Part shown: positions 11,597 through 24,976 of the stretch, piece after piece
How positions within the stretch are numbered: the stretch's first letter is position 1
Layout of the letters: each line of letters opens with the position of its first letter
Assembly: GCA_948567375.1 (NCBI GenBank)
Contig: OX419759.1
Span: forward strand, 23,413,493 to 23,477,492
Reading direction: 5' to 3'
Length of the DNA: 64,000 bases
Source of the DNA: Lunularia cruciata
Lineage: Eukaryota > Streptophyta > Marchantiopsida > Lunulariales > Lunulariaceae
Made by a program: the position numbers and the translations under genes
The notes under the pieces: generated by a model
What the model saw: only the letters and a program-made list of their open reading frames with translations
Told to the model about the DNA's origin: nothing
Database searches by the model: none

Positions 11597-13060
11597 CTAT
11601 GCAAAGCCTTGGTTGTAGGCAAACACTACAAATTTGCTTATGCTTCTCTTAGTTTTTTGTTGTAGATTTAGTCTTGCTGCAAGCCTTGGTCTTCCCCTTG
11701 TTTTATTGGCGTTTGGATTCAAGATTTGCAAACCTGGGATAATGAGGCTTTCATCACTATTGCAAGCTGCCTTCAAGGCTATATGGCACAACATTTAATA
11801 CCCATATATCCATAATTGATAATAGAGATTAAGATCTTCTACAACAAAGTCATCAAGCTTGCAAAAAGTTTCCATGGATTGATAGCTACAATCAGACAAG
11901 TGAACATGCATTTGAATTGGTTGTGGAGCAATCTGATATTGTATCTCTATGCCATATGGCTCAAATTTCCATTGGGTGAGGATCATTATAGGAGAATATC
12001 ATGGATATTGTTGTGGGTCAAAGCCTTGATTGCATGTTAATAGGGGATTTCAAAACATGAAAATTCATGATAATCACATACCGCCTCCTTTGTAACCTTA
12101 TTGAACCAAAATTTACTTCCAATGCTCTACAGCTTATCAAACCTTTGTATCTTTTACTCCAACAGTCCTAACAACTCTTTAATGAAATGCAGGTCATAAA
12201 AATGAATTTTAAAGAAACAGATCTTGAAATTCCTATATGCATATGCTGTCAATGACTCAAAGATAGAATTTAGCATTGGCATTTGTGGATTGGACCTTGC
12301 TTTGAGCAATAATTTGTTCTTCAAGGACTTTTGGGCTCTTGCAACTCGTTGAGATTCGTCAATCTCATGTAGACATATAGCAAATTGTAAGAAGGTTGTA
12401 CGTATATCCAAAATACCATTGCACATTGAGTTGAACCCTTCCAAAAATTAGGTGGTGGTCATCCTTGCACAATAATATGAGCAAACATAACAAGACATCC
12501 AATTTTGTTTCACAAAAATTTTTGTTTCATAAACATAACATATTTTGTTTCATATGATTGTTGCCTTCTAGCTTGAATTTATGTAGAAATATTGGCCATT
12601 TCTCTTCCATTTCAATAGGGGAAGTTTCATAGGTCATCAATTTGTAGATCCATTTAAAAAAGTCTTTAAAATTGGTTCGTAATTTTTCCAAGAATTTCTT
12701 TGTAAATTTTTGTGTGATGCACCATATGCAAGGAACATGGCTTATATTTGGGAACATTGAGCTATTTGCAAAGGCCATTGCTTTATCTTGATCAGAAAAT
12801 ATTTTTATTGGGACGTGACATTCACACAACCCTCAAAAGGCAGCAAACAGCCATTGAAAGCTTGGAATTGTCTCATCGTTGATGAGAGCACAACCAAAGA
12901 GAATGGTAAGTCCATTGTTGTTGCTTCCAATGAAAGTCGCAAGGGGAAGTTTTGTAGGAATTTGTTCCAATAGTTGTATAAAAAATGGTGTCCCCCAAAT
13001 GGTTTATAGTTACCATAGGCATTGACTTCCATCCAAAAAGTTGCAATCAATTCTCCACCT
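11597..13060 (-). pseudogene. FAR1-related / Mutator-like transposase pseudogene
   Basis: Minus-strand frames keep several landmarks of the FAR1/FHY3-MULE family in the right order. Near 13050-12880 there is a segment resembling the MULE core (FWMEVNAYGNYKPFGG..). At 12829-12700 the hallmark IKIFSDQDKAMAFANSSMF is followed by VPCIWCITQKF, matching the conserved TDQDxAMxxAI..FP..RH..C.WH region. At 12450-12400 there is a block beginning MEGFNSMCNG. Near 11980 a decayed SWIM-like segment (KFEPYGI) appears, and at 11710-11650 a basic GRPRLAAR tail. The frame changes several times and stops separate the pieces, so it cannot be active. Whether it descends from a domesticated FAR1-type gene or a transposon cannot be told from this remnant. 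Confidence 0.6.
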
Positions 13061-13179
13061 TACATGAGATGGTATTCAAAGTAGAACCTTGATTGTTCAT
13101 TTGCTCTCTTAATAAAGTATGAGATGAAGAGTATATCATCATTTTAGATAGCAACATTTACATTGTAGTATGCAATTGA

Positions 13180-13560
13180 AAAGCTATATTGTACATGGTT
13201 TCATATAGTTGAAAAATATATTTCTATGTGGTAGCATTAAGTTGGAAAGCTATGTTAAATATAGTTTGTATGATAATATAGCATGTTCCCTAAATAAAAG
13301 ATAGTAATATAGATTGGTTTACTTAATTCTAAGTTTTATTGTGCTGCAAATTTTTTATTCTTTCATTCCATATTAATAATCAGATATGTATATTGACCTA
13401 AAATATATGAAATCTTATACTGGTTATAGAAGAAAGTTCATGATTCTGAAGATGGATATCATTTAACAAAGACATTAAAATCAACATCAGGCTTTCTTAT
13501 CATGATTATATGAAGATATGAATTTATTTACCTTGAGTTTAAAATAAAATTGTTATTTAT
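13180..13560. repeat. dispersed repeat R, copy 2
   Basis: Same block order as 6362-6700: AAAAGCTATATTGTA, ATAATATAGCATGTTCCCT, then TTCATGATTCTGAAGATGGA. It lies directly beside the FAR1-like pseudogene. Confidence 0.55.
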
Positions 13561-16342
13561 GTGATCATGTTCTTGAACATAATCCTTAACATTAATATCA
13601 TTTACTATTGTCTTTCTTATTCAACTCTTGCTTATATTGGTTGGAGAAGAAACTTATTATTCTAAACATTGGTTTAGAGTCTTATCATTATCCTTCATCA
13701 TAAGTTTATTTTTTGTCCTTTGGGGTATTAACATATTGCATATTTTTCTACTATTTTCTTTTTATTAATTTGAATGTAACATATATCTCTATTTGGTTTA
13801 TAACGTTCTATTTTTGTATATTATTATTAGTATCAATCTTAAGCTACTTGTATTACCATAATATACTCATAATAACCTAAAACCCACTTATTATAAAATA
13901 AAATTTGGGTATTTCCTAGCACTTAAAATCTGTGACCAAAATTTTCATCTATTAACATGAGTTTGTGCACAAAGAAAGAAAATAAAGTAGAAGGTAGAGA
14001 TATGTATGGCTCTTTACATTAGCAAGACTTTGCAACTTGAGAACTCAATCAAAGTTTAAGGAACATATAGATTTCATTTCCTAGGAAATAAAATATATAA
14101 TGAATGTAAATAAATAAATACATACATACATAAATAAATAAAATTAATAAATACATAAATAAATAAAATTATTGAAATAATCTAAGTATTAAACTCTTGA
14201 TGGTTTGCTTGAACTAGCTCCTCCTCCCTCTTGTAATAAAGCCTCTTCTTGGAGATCAATCTATTACCTCAATATTTATGCAAATTCTCTAAAAGACATT
14301 ATGATCATCTTGGAGCATCTTCACCCAAATAATTGAATTGCTCCACCTTTTCATAGTATGGTACATTCTTTGTACCCTATTCTACTATTCACACATTGTG
14401 TTCAATACGTCAATACAAGATGCAAAGCACATGTAAAACCAAAGGTCCTTATAAAGAGCTATACAATGGTACCTTTTAATTGCTTGAATATTCAAGCAAT
14501 TTCAACTAGCACATACTTAAGGTAATTCCAAGTACATCTAGGAAAATTTAGAAAGATTTAAGCCTACATACATGGGCATGAGGAAATAGAGCATCTAATG
14601 CAATTTTAAGCAATTTTAGCTAGCATATGATTTAAGTATTTGGAGGTAAAATAGGTAGTTTTAGGCAATTTAAGCCACAAATGTCATGCTTTTAAAAAAC
14701 CTTCAACACAAGTATGCTCAAACAAACTCACAAAACAGCTTCTATTTAGATGAAAATTATATTTGACTACTCCTCAAGGAATTCCTTTTACATCATGAGT
14801 ATCTTCCTAAGTCTCATTTTTATCTCCATTATTTCTTAAAAATAAATAAATTATTGCAAGAATATTTTTTATGAATGAGAGATAATAGAACTTTTATTAG
14901 GAAAAATGCTTTGCTCAAGGAAATTTATATATTAATAATAAAAATGTGATTTTTAGGGATTTGACTCATTGAACTTCTCTATAGAGACAAAACTCTCATA
15001 GTTTAATTTGACACTAAATTCTTTCTCAAGAACAACTTTCCTTTTACTCTTTTTTGTGCACTAGACTAAAGAGTGAAGAACCTAGAGCTCTATCTAAAAA
15101 ATATGGGTATGAAACATTAAATTGTTACCTTTAAACTTGCATTTCGTTTATAGAGGTAGGAGTAGTACTATGGATCCATTTTACTTTTTGTTAGGAGGCA
15201 TGTGATTTATGCCTCAACATACTGAAAAGTGCACATGATTGCTTAATATTTTTGAAGAGTATCTATATGATTAAAACTACCTAGAAGTGCATTCTTTCCT
15301 TGTGGTTATATATATGATGCTCTTAATTTCTTTATAATTTGTCATTCTTAATGAGGATCGACTAATACAAAAGTCTCAATCTGATTGTCTGGTTTAGATT
15401 CTAATGACACATACCATAGTCTTGTTGAGAAGATTATATATGAGATGCATGGTTGCATGTCATCAAGGAAGTGCAAGTAGAAGAGACATTTGAATAAAAT
15501 TGTTGAGAAGACAATACAATAACAATTGGGTTTAGGGTAGAAGAGACATTTGAACAAGATCCCATTTGATTTAATTGCTGAATTTTTTCCTCAACTCAAA
15601 CCTCCAAAACTAAAGTCAGTATTTTTTTTTTAAAGCCTCTATATCAACTTGGGAGATCACATCAACAAATATTGAAATTGATGGAAGTGAATCCATCATA
15701 AAATTGGAGCTAAGGAAAAAGAAAAGGCACAAGAGTTTAAGTAGAAATTCATAAAGATTTATGGATAATATTGTTTACCAAACATACCTAAAAATACTCA
15801 AAAGCTTTAAGACAAAATTATAGGATGTTTCGCTCAAAATTAGAAAGGTCCAACAACAATATCAATATTTGTAATTTTGTACTTTGAATCTTTGCTCATA
15901 ACTAGTCTCTATTCTTATAGAAGAATATTCGAATGCTCAATAATAGAGACAAATTGCACTATGTCTCTATTGCTTCATAAGTAAAACACTCTTGCTTAGT
16001 TTCAAATGAAGGGAGCTCAAATTGCACAAATGGTATTACTTTTGGAACCAAGCAAGTCTACACCTCTCAAAGACATCTTCCAAATTCCTCATTCTCTCAC
16101 TCAAAACTCTTCAAACAACTAACTTACAAATTACAAAAGAACCCCAAAATAATCTCATAAGCTAAGGCATTTGTTCTGCACTCCTCTGATAGAGGTAGCC
16201 AATATGAGTTTCAACCACTAAGGTTTAAGTATCAAAGGCCTATTTTTTTATCATTCAGTTACTTGAGCTATCAATGCAAATTATGTTTGTCTTCAGTCTA
16301 CTTTGAGAAATTCTCCATTAGTTAGTTATATTTATACTTGGC
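13561..16342. other. AT-rich stretch; simple repeat near 14106
   Basis: No supported gene. A tetranucleotide tract (ATAA/ATAC) lies at 14106-14168. A 17-base phrase TAGAAGAGACATTTGAA occurs twice, at about 15478 and 15538. Confidence 0.5.
14106..14168. repeat. microsatellite (ATAA/ATAC)n
   Basis: Tetranucleotide array with mixed AAAT and CATA units. Confidence 0.9.
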
Positions 16343-17081
16343 TGTAATACCAAGGGCTAGCCATATGATCTAGGTATGAAACTTGGTTTTGTAACATTTA
16401 GAATGATATTATACATGATATTCAAAATAGATCAGATAGAAGTATCACCAAAAGAGTACTTCTTCTAATAGAGCAAAAACCAAAATAGACTTGAAAACCT
16501 TAGAATCAATAGCTAGACATATGATTTAAAGGTGAGAATTGGTTTGGCAACATCTAGAAGGATTTTACATATGATAGACTAAATAGATCAGAAAGAGGTA
16601 TCACCAAAAGGGGCATTCTACTAATAGAGTAGGAATCTAAATATGCTTGAAATCTTTGAAGGCAATTTTGGAGGCCTAAACGGATGAATTAGGCCTCAAA
16701 TATGTGCAAATTTTCCCGAGCAAAGGAAAGGTTGGTCTTCCCTCTCCTGGTTTGCCTTGTCAAGAGCTTTCTAACAACACCTCACCCATGTGATTTTGAG
16801 ATTCCTACAAGAATATTCTCTAAAAGATTCCCTTTGGTCAAAGCTTGTTTCACCAACCAAATAGGACCAAGACCAACATCTCACCCATCCAAGTAAGTAA
16901 CCCAAGGGTGGAGATTTTTGATATGTCACCTATATGTGTGCCTAATCCTACGCTGGAGCTTCCTTGGAGGAGATCCTCTTTGTCTATATAATAAAGAGAA
17001 GGTGTTCCTTTGGAGCATCGGAGTTTGAGTGTGAAACTTGTGTTTGTGCATATGTTTCCTTGCTATCCTTGCAATATTACA
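16343..17081 (+). repeat. solo LTR of the outer (chromodomain) gypsy family
   Basis: Plus-orientation copy of the LTR present on the minus strand at 46663-47411 and 60310-61052. It is 739 bases long, begins TGTAATACCAAG and ends ATATTACA. Shared landmarks include the GAGGCCTAAACGGATGAATT block and the TATATAATAAAGAGAAGG block near the TATA-like end. Flanking 5-mers are TTGGC (16338-16342) and TTGGA (17082-17086), which agree at four of five bases. No internal element sequence remains. Confidence 0.85.
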
Positions 17082-20000
17082 TTGGATCACAAATTTGTGC
17101 ATAGGCAAGGACAAAGCAACATACATTTTTGGTCATTGGTCTTAAATGTATTCTCTTTTCAAGTAGAAGCGCATGTTGCATAAGCTTCATTTACTCGTAC
17201 CCATCCATTTAATCTTACATTGCACACAACTTGAAAATAAATTGGTGTGATCAAGGTAGCTTTATTGGTAACAAGGAAATTTTTTACAAAAATTCCCGTA
17301 TGCGCCCAAAACAAATTGACCTCTAACCACTTGATTGATTTGATCTCCCAATTGAGATAGAGGTTACTGAGCTAACTACCATCGTGTCACACGAATCTCA
17401 ATGAGACTATGGTATTATTTAGACAAGACTATGAAACAATAAATAATGGTATTGTGTCACACAAGACAATCCTAACAAGAATTTGGTATTAGTCATACAA
17501 GATTGTGACAAGAAAGTCAAGTTTGTAGTAATAATGCACGAGATTATGATTCAAGAGTCAAGTTTGTAGTAATTAATACATTATGTGAAAAATGCAAAGT
17601 CACAACAATTGAACTCACAATAGACTAGGGTGGATCAATTTAGGAAACTACATGGGTGGATTTAACATTCCTCTAAATTAATAGCAATTATGTCAAAATT
17701 AGAAAGCTTGAAAAATTTCCTTTTGATATTTTAATACTAAGATCATATTCATCATTTACTTCAAATTTGATAAACATATCAACCTCAATGTTAAATATAA
17801 AATTATCACAATCTTAGAATATTATTTCAATGAAATAAACTATATCTCAAGCAATAATACCACATTAAAATTTTAAAAGTGCAAGTAAAATGACTATTTT
17901 CACTATAAAGTATCATTAATGGAGATGAAATGATATCAATTGTAATATACCTTATTATACTATATTATTGGTGGGATTAATTTAATTTTTTAATACTTAT
18001 TCAAAAGAGTAAACTAAACATAAAAGTATAAATCTATACCAAAATTTTTAGCATATCTATAGAGTCATACAAGATTCACATATTTATCTTATGAATTATA
18101 TTAAAACAAGAATAGTTTGAACTTATTATATTCATTTTTCATCCTATTTTGATGACCAAGTATCCAACTTCAGAAGATAAAATCTAAAGAGATAATGATA
18201 ATTATGGTGACACCTTTGCCTTATGAGAGTGGAAAGTTTTTGTTGTTTTTTAGTTTAATAAGAGCTAATAGGATGTAGGATAGTAGTTAGGAGACAAAAA
18301 CAAAGGAATGTTTATTATTTGTTAGCAAAACTTGTAATATAGCCATGATAATGCATTTTTCCATATGGGTGTACAATCTAGAGGACAAGGTACAAGACAA
18401 TTGCAACCACAAGGTACCCTACAAAGACAAAGACTATCATACTTGTTATGAAGATGTTTTGTACTATCATCATAAGAAAAATTATTTAGTGATAGTTTGT
18501 AACTTTTGTCACTACAAATCTCATGATCTTTGTAGTAGGAGCAGAATGATCTCAATGATCATACAAATGTGAGGCCCAAGATCTCAAGGAGCGCTATGAC
18601 TTTGTACTGCCAAAGAATATGAGTTCAATTTCTCAAGGGTTATGATAATTTTCATACATTTGCATGGTCAAGTATTAATGCAAACATTCAAGTAGCATGA
18701 CTACACCACCAAAGAATTGAAATATGGACCATTTGCCTTGGCCAAAATTCTCTCATGCCAAACGTGTGACTCTTCACCGGCTGCAATGACCATTGATTGT
18801 TGGAACAATTTGCCCCAACTAGAAAATGAAGACTTACACCATGGGGCATAACTTTTTTCTGGATCACTTTTCAAAACTCCTTTCAGCCGCCATATTGTTT
18901 TCACAAGAGCTTGTTTTGGTAGTGGTGTAACTTTGATACTTTGAGAGTTTGTGCAAGAGGATGTTTTTGGGCAGCATAGTTGTCCACGTTAGTACTATAT
19001 AAATGAGTGTAAACATGAGAGGAAACAACAAGAAATCCCCAAATCATTAGTAAGTTGAAATTTCCAAGTGAGGACCTCATTTTGAGCTGAATACGTCCAA
19101 AGAAGAAAATTGGACTTCTTGCTATGGACACTTGAATGTATACAACATTTCCATCTTAGAAAAAATCTGTGACAATAATGCTTAGAGAATTACATTTATT
19201 AGAGGTAAACCTACATTCTTGACAAAAGATCAATGGTAGTGGGTTCTTGGACATGAAACCTCACCATTTGGCCAGATGTTTATAGATACTCTCCGTGATT
19301 GTCCTAGGCAAAAACTCAAGACCAATATAGATGATGCTTTTAAAGAAGTAAAATTGACAAATGGCTACAAAGTTGACTCCCTCAAAGATCACATTCACCA
19401 AGTCGTCACCATAACAATCATGAAGATATTTAATTCCAAATAGATAGCTTAGGTCAACTTGAACCAAGCTATTTTCTTCCAACTCCTTCAAGAGAGAAAA
19501 CCAATGAGTTGGGCACAAAAGTTTCTTGAACTAATAGCCAAGTTAGTACAAGAGATGAGAGAGAAAAGAGGGGCCATGATATGTCACCGTTCATAGTTCA
19601 CTTCTACATAGGTATGAATCTTCTTACAAAGGAAGGAGAAGAAGAGATACCCAAGTCACTTCCATCATTTGTACTATTTTAGTACACACCCAAACATAGA
19701 GTAGGAAAGAGAGAAATATAGACAAACGGATGAGAAGTATCTAAGATTCAACAATTTCATACTAGTAGAAGAATCAAACAATATGACAAACTTGTGTAAG
19801 AAGGTCATTGTCACACAACCCAAGATTCAAGTTTACAAGAAGTGCAAAAAAATTTTCAATTGATTGAAGGATCATCAAGCAAAAGAAGAAGCAAAGGAGA
19901 AAAAAAAACAAAGGAAATGATGAAGACATGGACAAAGTAGGTTACCTAATACCATTAGCTTTAGCTCAGTCATACTTGAATACCACAAAATCCATCCATC

Positions 20001-22389
20001 CATCCCAAATTTTATTATAATACATAGATCCTTTTCTCTTCAATAGCATTGTGAAAGTCCACAAGAATTAACATAATTCTTGCAAGAATCCATCCACCCC
20101 TACCCATGCCTTACGTCTTTCATAAGCCAAGGCTACTTGGTTACCAAAGGGAGAGAGGAGAGAGGGGAGAGAGGTGAAGGAATAGGAAGATAGTTCACAC
20201 ATTGCAGATTGAACCCTTTCTAAATACTATTAAACGGCTAAGATTGCAATTACAACTAATTACAACTCCATCAAGAAGTTGTAAACCCTACAAAGCTCTC
20301 CAAATAGTCTTTATAACCCTCAAGGGCTAACAATGCTATGTCTAGTAAATGAATTTTGAGATCCATCATTCCTCCCTCTCCCTTCTTTTTAAACTTAATA
20401 TTAACCTCTATAGGACCTCTCATTGAAATGATTAACATGGACACAAATTGACTCCTTTCTTTATCTTGTTAAAGTCTCAAAATATTTGCATTTTGGCACA
20501 AACCACCTCAAATCATGGGAAGACCGCTTCCAGGAATAAAGATGGGCTGGGAAGCAACAACCTTTTTACCTTGTATCTTAAGGGTCACATGGAATATTGG
20601 GAACTTAAACAACAAAGCATAGTTGTCTTAGCTAATAAAACAAGACAAGAATAAGAGTAAAGTTCCAAGAAGAGGGAAAGAGACAAAGGAAGATGACAAG
20701 GAAGCCCTTATCTCTACCCCTAAAAAAATATCAAAAGAAGCATAGCAACATTGAATTTCATCTTAGGAGCCTTAGGTAACAAAGCCAATTCATCAAGGAG
20801 GGAGCTAGATGACAAGACCCATATGAATGAACTAGAGTGTGTCAACAAAGAACACAGTTTGGATGAGGAACCACTTGTAAAAGATGAGGTCCTCAAAATG
20901 AAGGAAGAAAAGTCCACAAGAGGACAATTGCATGACAAGAAGGAGTATGTTGATGCAACTACAACTCATGAGGAGGAAAGCAAGAATTATAAGGATCAGC
21001 CTAGAAGCCCATAATTGGCCAACAAAGCAGGTGCAAATAGTGATAGTACCACAAAAGGCCTCCTTTGTAAACTAAAGCAAAAAGGTAACTTGCTCTTCTG
21101 GTTGATGATGATATATACCATTAACATGGTGGCACCAATAATGGAAGCATTGACAACCCAATGTCAATATACTAATAGTATAATTGCTAAGAACAAGTCA
21201 TTCCTTCAAGGATATGGGTTGGAAATGATTAGAAATGAAGATAAAATGTCATAATATTACAAGTTTTCTATTCTTGCCTATTTAGCCTCTTGGGCAGGAA
21301 CAACTCCTAGAAGAGGGTAGAATCAGCATCTTTGGTGCACTATGAAAAGAGAAAATCACCAATAATCACACTCAAAATATATTTAATCTAGAGGATTCTT
21401 GATTGTGATAGTTCATCTGTAACAAAGGTCATTTCACCTCAAAATTTCTATACCTTCCTTGTTGCAGAAAAAAATTCATGATAGTTATCATTGAAGCAGT
21501 CATCAATAGTATGATTCACACTCACATCATAGAATTCATGTAGTACAAAATCAAAATAATATTAAGATGTCTCATGAATAGTGTCTTAGAACATGTTAAC
21601 TAAGAGAGAGTACAATCTCCCAAGCTCAATCACTATGACAACTATAATGGTGGCATAATGTTCCACCCTTCCTAGAAGACACAACATCACAAGAATCTTG
21701 AATGACTATGCTGCTAAATCTTATAGAGTAGTGTTCTTTACAATATTCAAGGTGTATAACAATCTATCTTTGTATTGTTCTTGAGCTCTGTAGAGCCCTT
21801 AGAGTTGCATATTCTAGTTCCACACAAATGATTTCACTCATGCCAATGCTTCTGCCCATACATCAAGATTCTGCACTCATGCTCAATCAAGCATGCAATC
21901 ACTCATACAAAGTATAGACTAATACACCTACATCGACTTGACATACTTGATGGTATAAATCTCATTTATTGCAATGAAAATATGCACCCAATGAAACCCC
22001 ATGAACATTGCATCTAAGCCTTATATACAATCCTACTTAGCCACCAAAGAAATCTAATGGCTTCAATATACTAGAAATCCCTAATTACATCTAAGCATCT
22101 AAGTGCTAATCACATCTAATATACTTATCTAACCCTAAACCTAATCTTTAATAGCCATGTAGAATGAAAACCTCTCCCTCTTGTCATTTACCACTATTAT
22201 ATCAAGTGACAAGCATAATACAAAATCTTTATATTTTAAACTAACTATTATGTATAAAATATGTACAGATATGAAATATCACTTACTACAACTATGGAAA
22301 CTACCCTATCTTATCTACAAAATGGCTCTAAACATTTGTGACAAAGTTGGATACTGCTTATTTTGTATTTTGTTGATTGCATTACTCAA
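17082..22389. other. long AT-rich spacer without a supported gene
   Basis: Short frames (for example 18345-18572, 18701-18904, 20751-21014, 21015-21254) have no recognisable domains. The 20751-21014 frame is highly charged (many Lys and Glu) and may belong with the coiled-coil remnant further right, but no link is demonstrable. A purine-rich GAGAG tract lies at about 20154-20176. Confidence 0.4.
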
Positions 22390-22765
22390 ATGGAAAATAT
22401 GAGATACAAAGTACAAGGTATGAAGTACAAGAGACAAATAGTACAAGAGATGAGATGAATGTGAGGTGTTAAGATTAAGATGAATAGTTTGAGGTATGAG
22501 TATGAGACAAATAGTACAAGTTTATGTACAAGAAATCAAGTACAAAGTTATGGACAAGAAATAAAGTACAAGGTTACAAACAAGAAACAAAGCACGAGGT
22601 GAAATATGAGAAACAAAATACAAGGTTACATACCAAAAACAAATAATACAAGGTTCAGGTATGAGTTGAATAATACAAGGTTAGATATGAGACAAATAGT
22701 ATGAAGTCAAAGTATGAGATAAATATGAAGGATGAGAAGTATGAGGTACAAGGTGTGAGCGCAAC
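22390..22765. repeat. degenerate purine-rich array with a TACAAG(G) motif
   Basis: The motif (A/G)TACAAG(G/A) or its variants recurs roughly every 15-35 bases, mixed with GAGACAAATA and GTATGAG phrases. The top strand is almost devoid of C. Register is irregular, so this is a decayed minisatellite and not a clean array. Confidence 0.6.
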
Positions 22766-23250
22766 ATCCATATGGTTGGTACTTCATATGGTCATAACCT
22801 TTGACACATACCTTCAAATTCTATGATTCTGGTGTCAATAGGAAGCCCTTGTAAAGTCACTTCTAATGGAGATAAAATTGCTCCATTTGAATGAGTAACT
22901 ATAGAGATATCAATCCCAAAGTGCATGCAAAAAAGTTCCTTCTTCAAAGATGACTCTTCTAAGTTAAAGGTTAATGTCAAGAAAGATCTTAAGGGCCACC
23001 CTCTTTGTACCTTGGTGTATACAAGGATGAAACCAAACAATACCACATTGAGTGATTTGTTATCTAGAAATAATAATGTGTTTCCTTTTCCCTAACAAAA
23101 GTAAAAAAATGGAACAAAATTGCACTCTTGAGAACTAGTGAACAATAATAGAACCCTTAGAGAAATTCTTGCCATTCTACCAAGAGCTTGGTAGCACAAT
23201 TATGGACCCAACAACCCTTGTAAGTCAACACCAACATCTTGCCCTAAAAA

Positions 23251-24110
23251 TTACAAAGGACAAGGCCTTACTTTGCAGTGAGCTAAACAAAGTCAAGCAA
23301 AAGCTCAATATGGAGGAAAGTTGTTCTCAAGAGAGAGACCACTTGTAGGAGAAATATCAAAAGGATGAGCTTGCACAAGAGGATGTTCTACAACATCCAA
23401 AAGCCAACCTTGACCCCCTTAGTAACAAAATTGCTCAACAACAAACTAAACATGATAAGCAACTACACGCACAAGACAAAGTGGTAGCGTCTTTACAAAT
23501 AGAGTTAGACAAAGCCCATGCCACAATGATGGAAGTACTTCATGGCAGTTACAAGAATCTCAAAGAGCTAACAAATCTTTGTATTCAGGACCTTACTACA
23601 AGCCTCAAGTATCAAAAGGAGAATGAGGACAAAATAAAGACAAAGGTTTGTGATGAAGTGACTATAAAGCTCCAAAGTGAAGGAATAAACTTGGAGAACA
23701 AATGAACAGGTCTGCTTGTAACCATTGGACACAAAACTACCCAACTCCTTGACCAATTGGAACAAATAACAATTGAGCACCTACAACATACAAAGATGAT
23801 GGAATCAAGATGCAAATCAATGCTTTGGATAGGAAGGTCTTCACAAAAAACTAGCTCAAATTGTTGTTTGTCAAGTTGTAAGTCCATACCATCTCTAAGT
23901 TCCAAGAGACACAAACCAGTTTTGTATAAAAAATTGGCAATTATAGGAAGGAGCTTGTAGAGCTCATCTAATTTTGTAAAGGGGAAGGAAGTTTGATGCA
24001 AGATGCACCAAAACAACTTACAAATAAGTAACAACCTTGTATCAACACTATTTAGCCAACTCCATTCAATAGAAACATCCATTGACTTAGTAGAGAACAA
24101 CAATGATGCA
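23251..24110 (+). pseudogene. decayed reading frame for a coiled-coil protein, unrecognised
   Basis: From about 23256 one plus-strand frame is open except for a TAG at about 23347 and then runs as an open block from 23481 to 23705. The peptide is dominated by Lys, Glu, Gln, Leu and Asn with heptad-like leucines (SLQIELDKAHATMMEV, KYQKENEDKIKTK), typical of a long coiled coil. After the TGA at 23703 the same frame continues with QLLDQLEQITIEHLQ. I do not recognise the family. A retroelement structural protein or a host gene fragment are both possible. A minus-strand 163-codon frame over the same stretch looks like a shadow. Confidence 0.35.
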
Positions 24111-24976
24111 TCTTGTAGTTAAGATAGTATGAATCTTGTGTTTGTGGCTCAAGACAATTCACACATGTACATAATTTGTCAAACTTAGTCAGGACATGAT
24201 CTTGTGTAAACACCTAAAAGAAAAATAGTGGTAAAGAGAAGAGGCTAAGGTGGCCATTTCATGCAAGCCACACCTACTTAATATTAGATAAGGATGAGAT
24301 AAAGATAATATTAGTGAGGCGGAGATGTGATAAGAAGATTTCCAAGACATTATAGCCACTAGATCTCTTTGGTGGGTATGTAGGACATGTATAAAAGGCT
24401 TTGGCTTCATGTACACCAGGTTCATTTAGTGCATCCTTCTATTGTAGTAAAAGGGTTTATGCCATCAAGACCTTTTTAGCTGGTGCATGTGTATCTGTCT
24501 GCACTTTCTGTGAATGGACAATTGCATCTAAGAGTAGATAAGAGGAATATTGACATAAGAGCAGAAGTACTTGAGTGAGGAGAACCATTTGCATGGGGGC
24601 AAGAGTATTTATCTCTAGGTGCTCTAAAGAAGTCAAGGACAGTTCAGTGATAGACTACCAAAGTCTTTGGCATCATGCTGTAACAAAAGATTAAATAGCA
24701 CAATCCATCTTAGACTCTTGCAGAGTTGTGCCTTTTGGGAAGGATAGAACACTACTTCACAGTTGTAGTAATCAAGGTGATAGGACTCTTGAAAGACACT
24801 AATCCCTCTTTGTAGACACATTCTAGGATACTGCTTGTAGAACCCCATAGTACTGCTGAACTTGTACAACCATGACCTTTTTGAGAGGAAAAAGAGTTTC
24901 AATATACACACGCGTCTCAACTACATCAATCTAGAATCAGGTCAAACAAGAGGAACATAGCAAGATTTGGAGACAA
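24104..24976. other. no supported gene
   Basis: Minus-strand frames of 78 and 95 codons (24189-24425, 24633-24920) have no recognisable motifs. Confidence 0.4.

Noticed and set aside
23612-24103. 163-codon minus-strand frame
   Set aside because: It is the mirror of the Lys/Glu/Gln-rich plus-strand frame, giving a Leu/Phe/Cys/Ser-rich peptide typical of a shadow frame.
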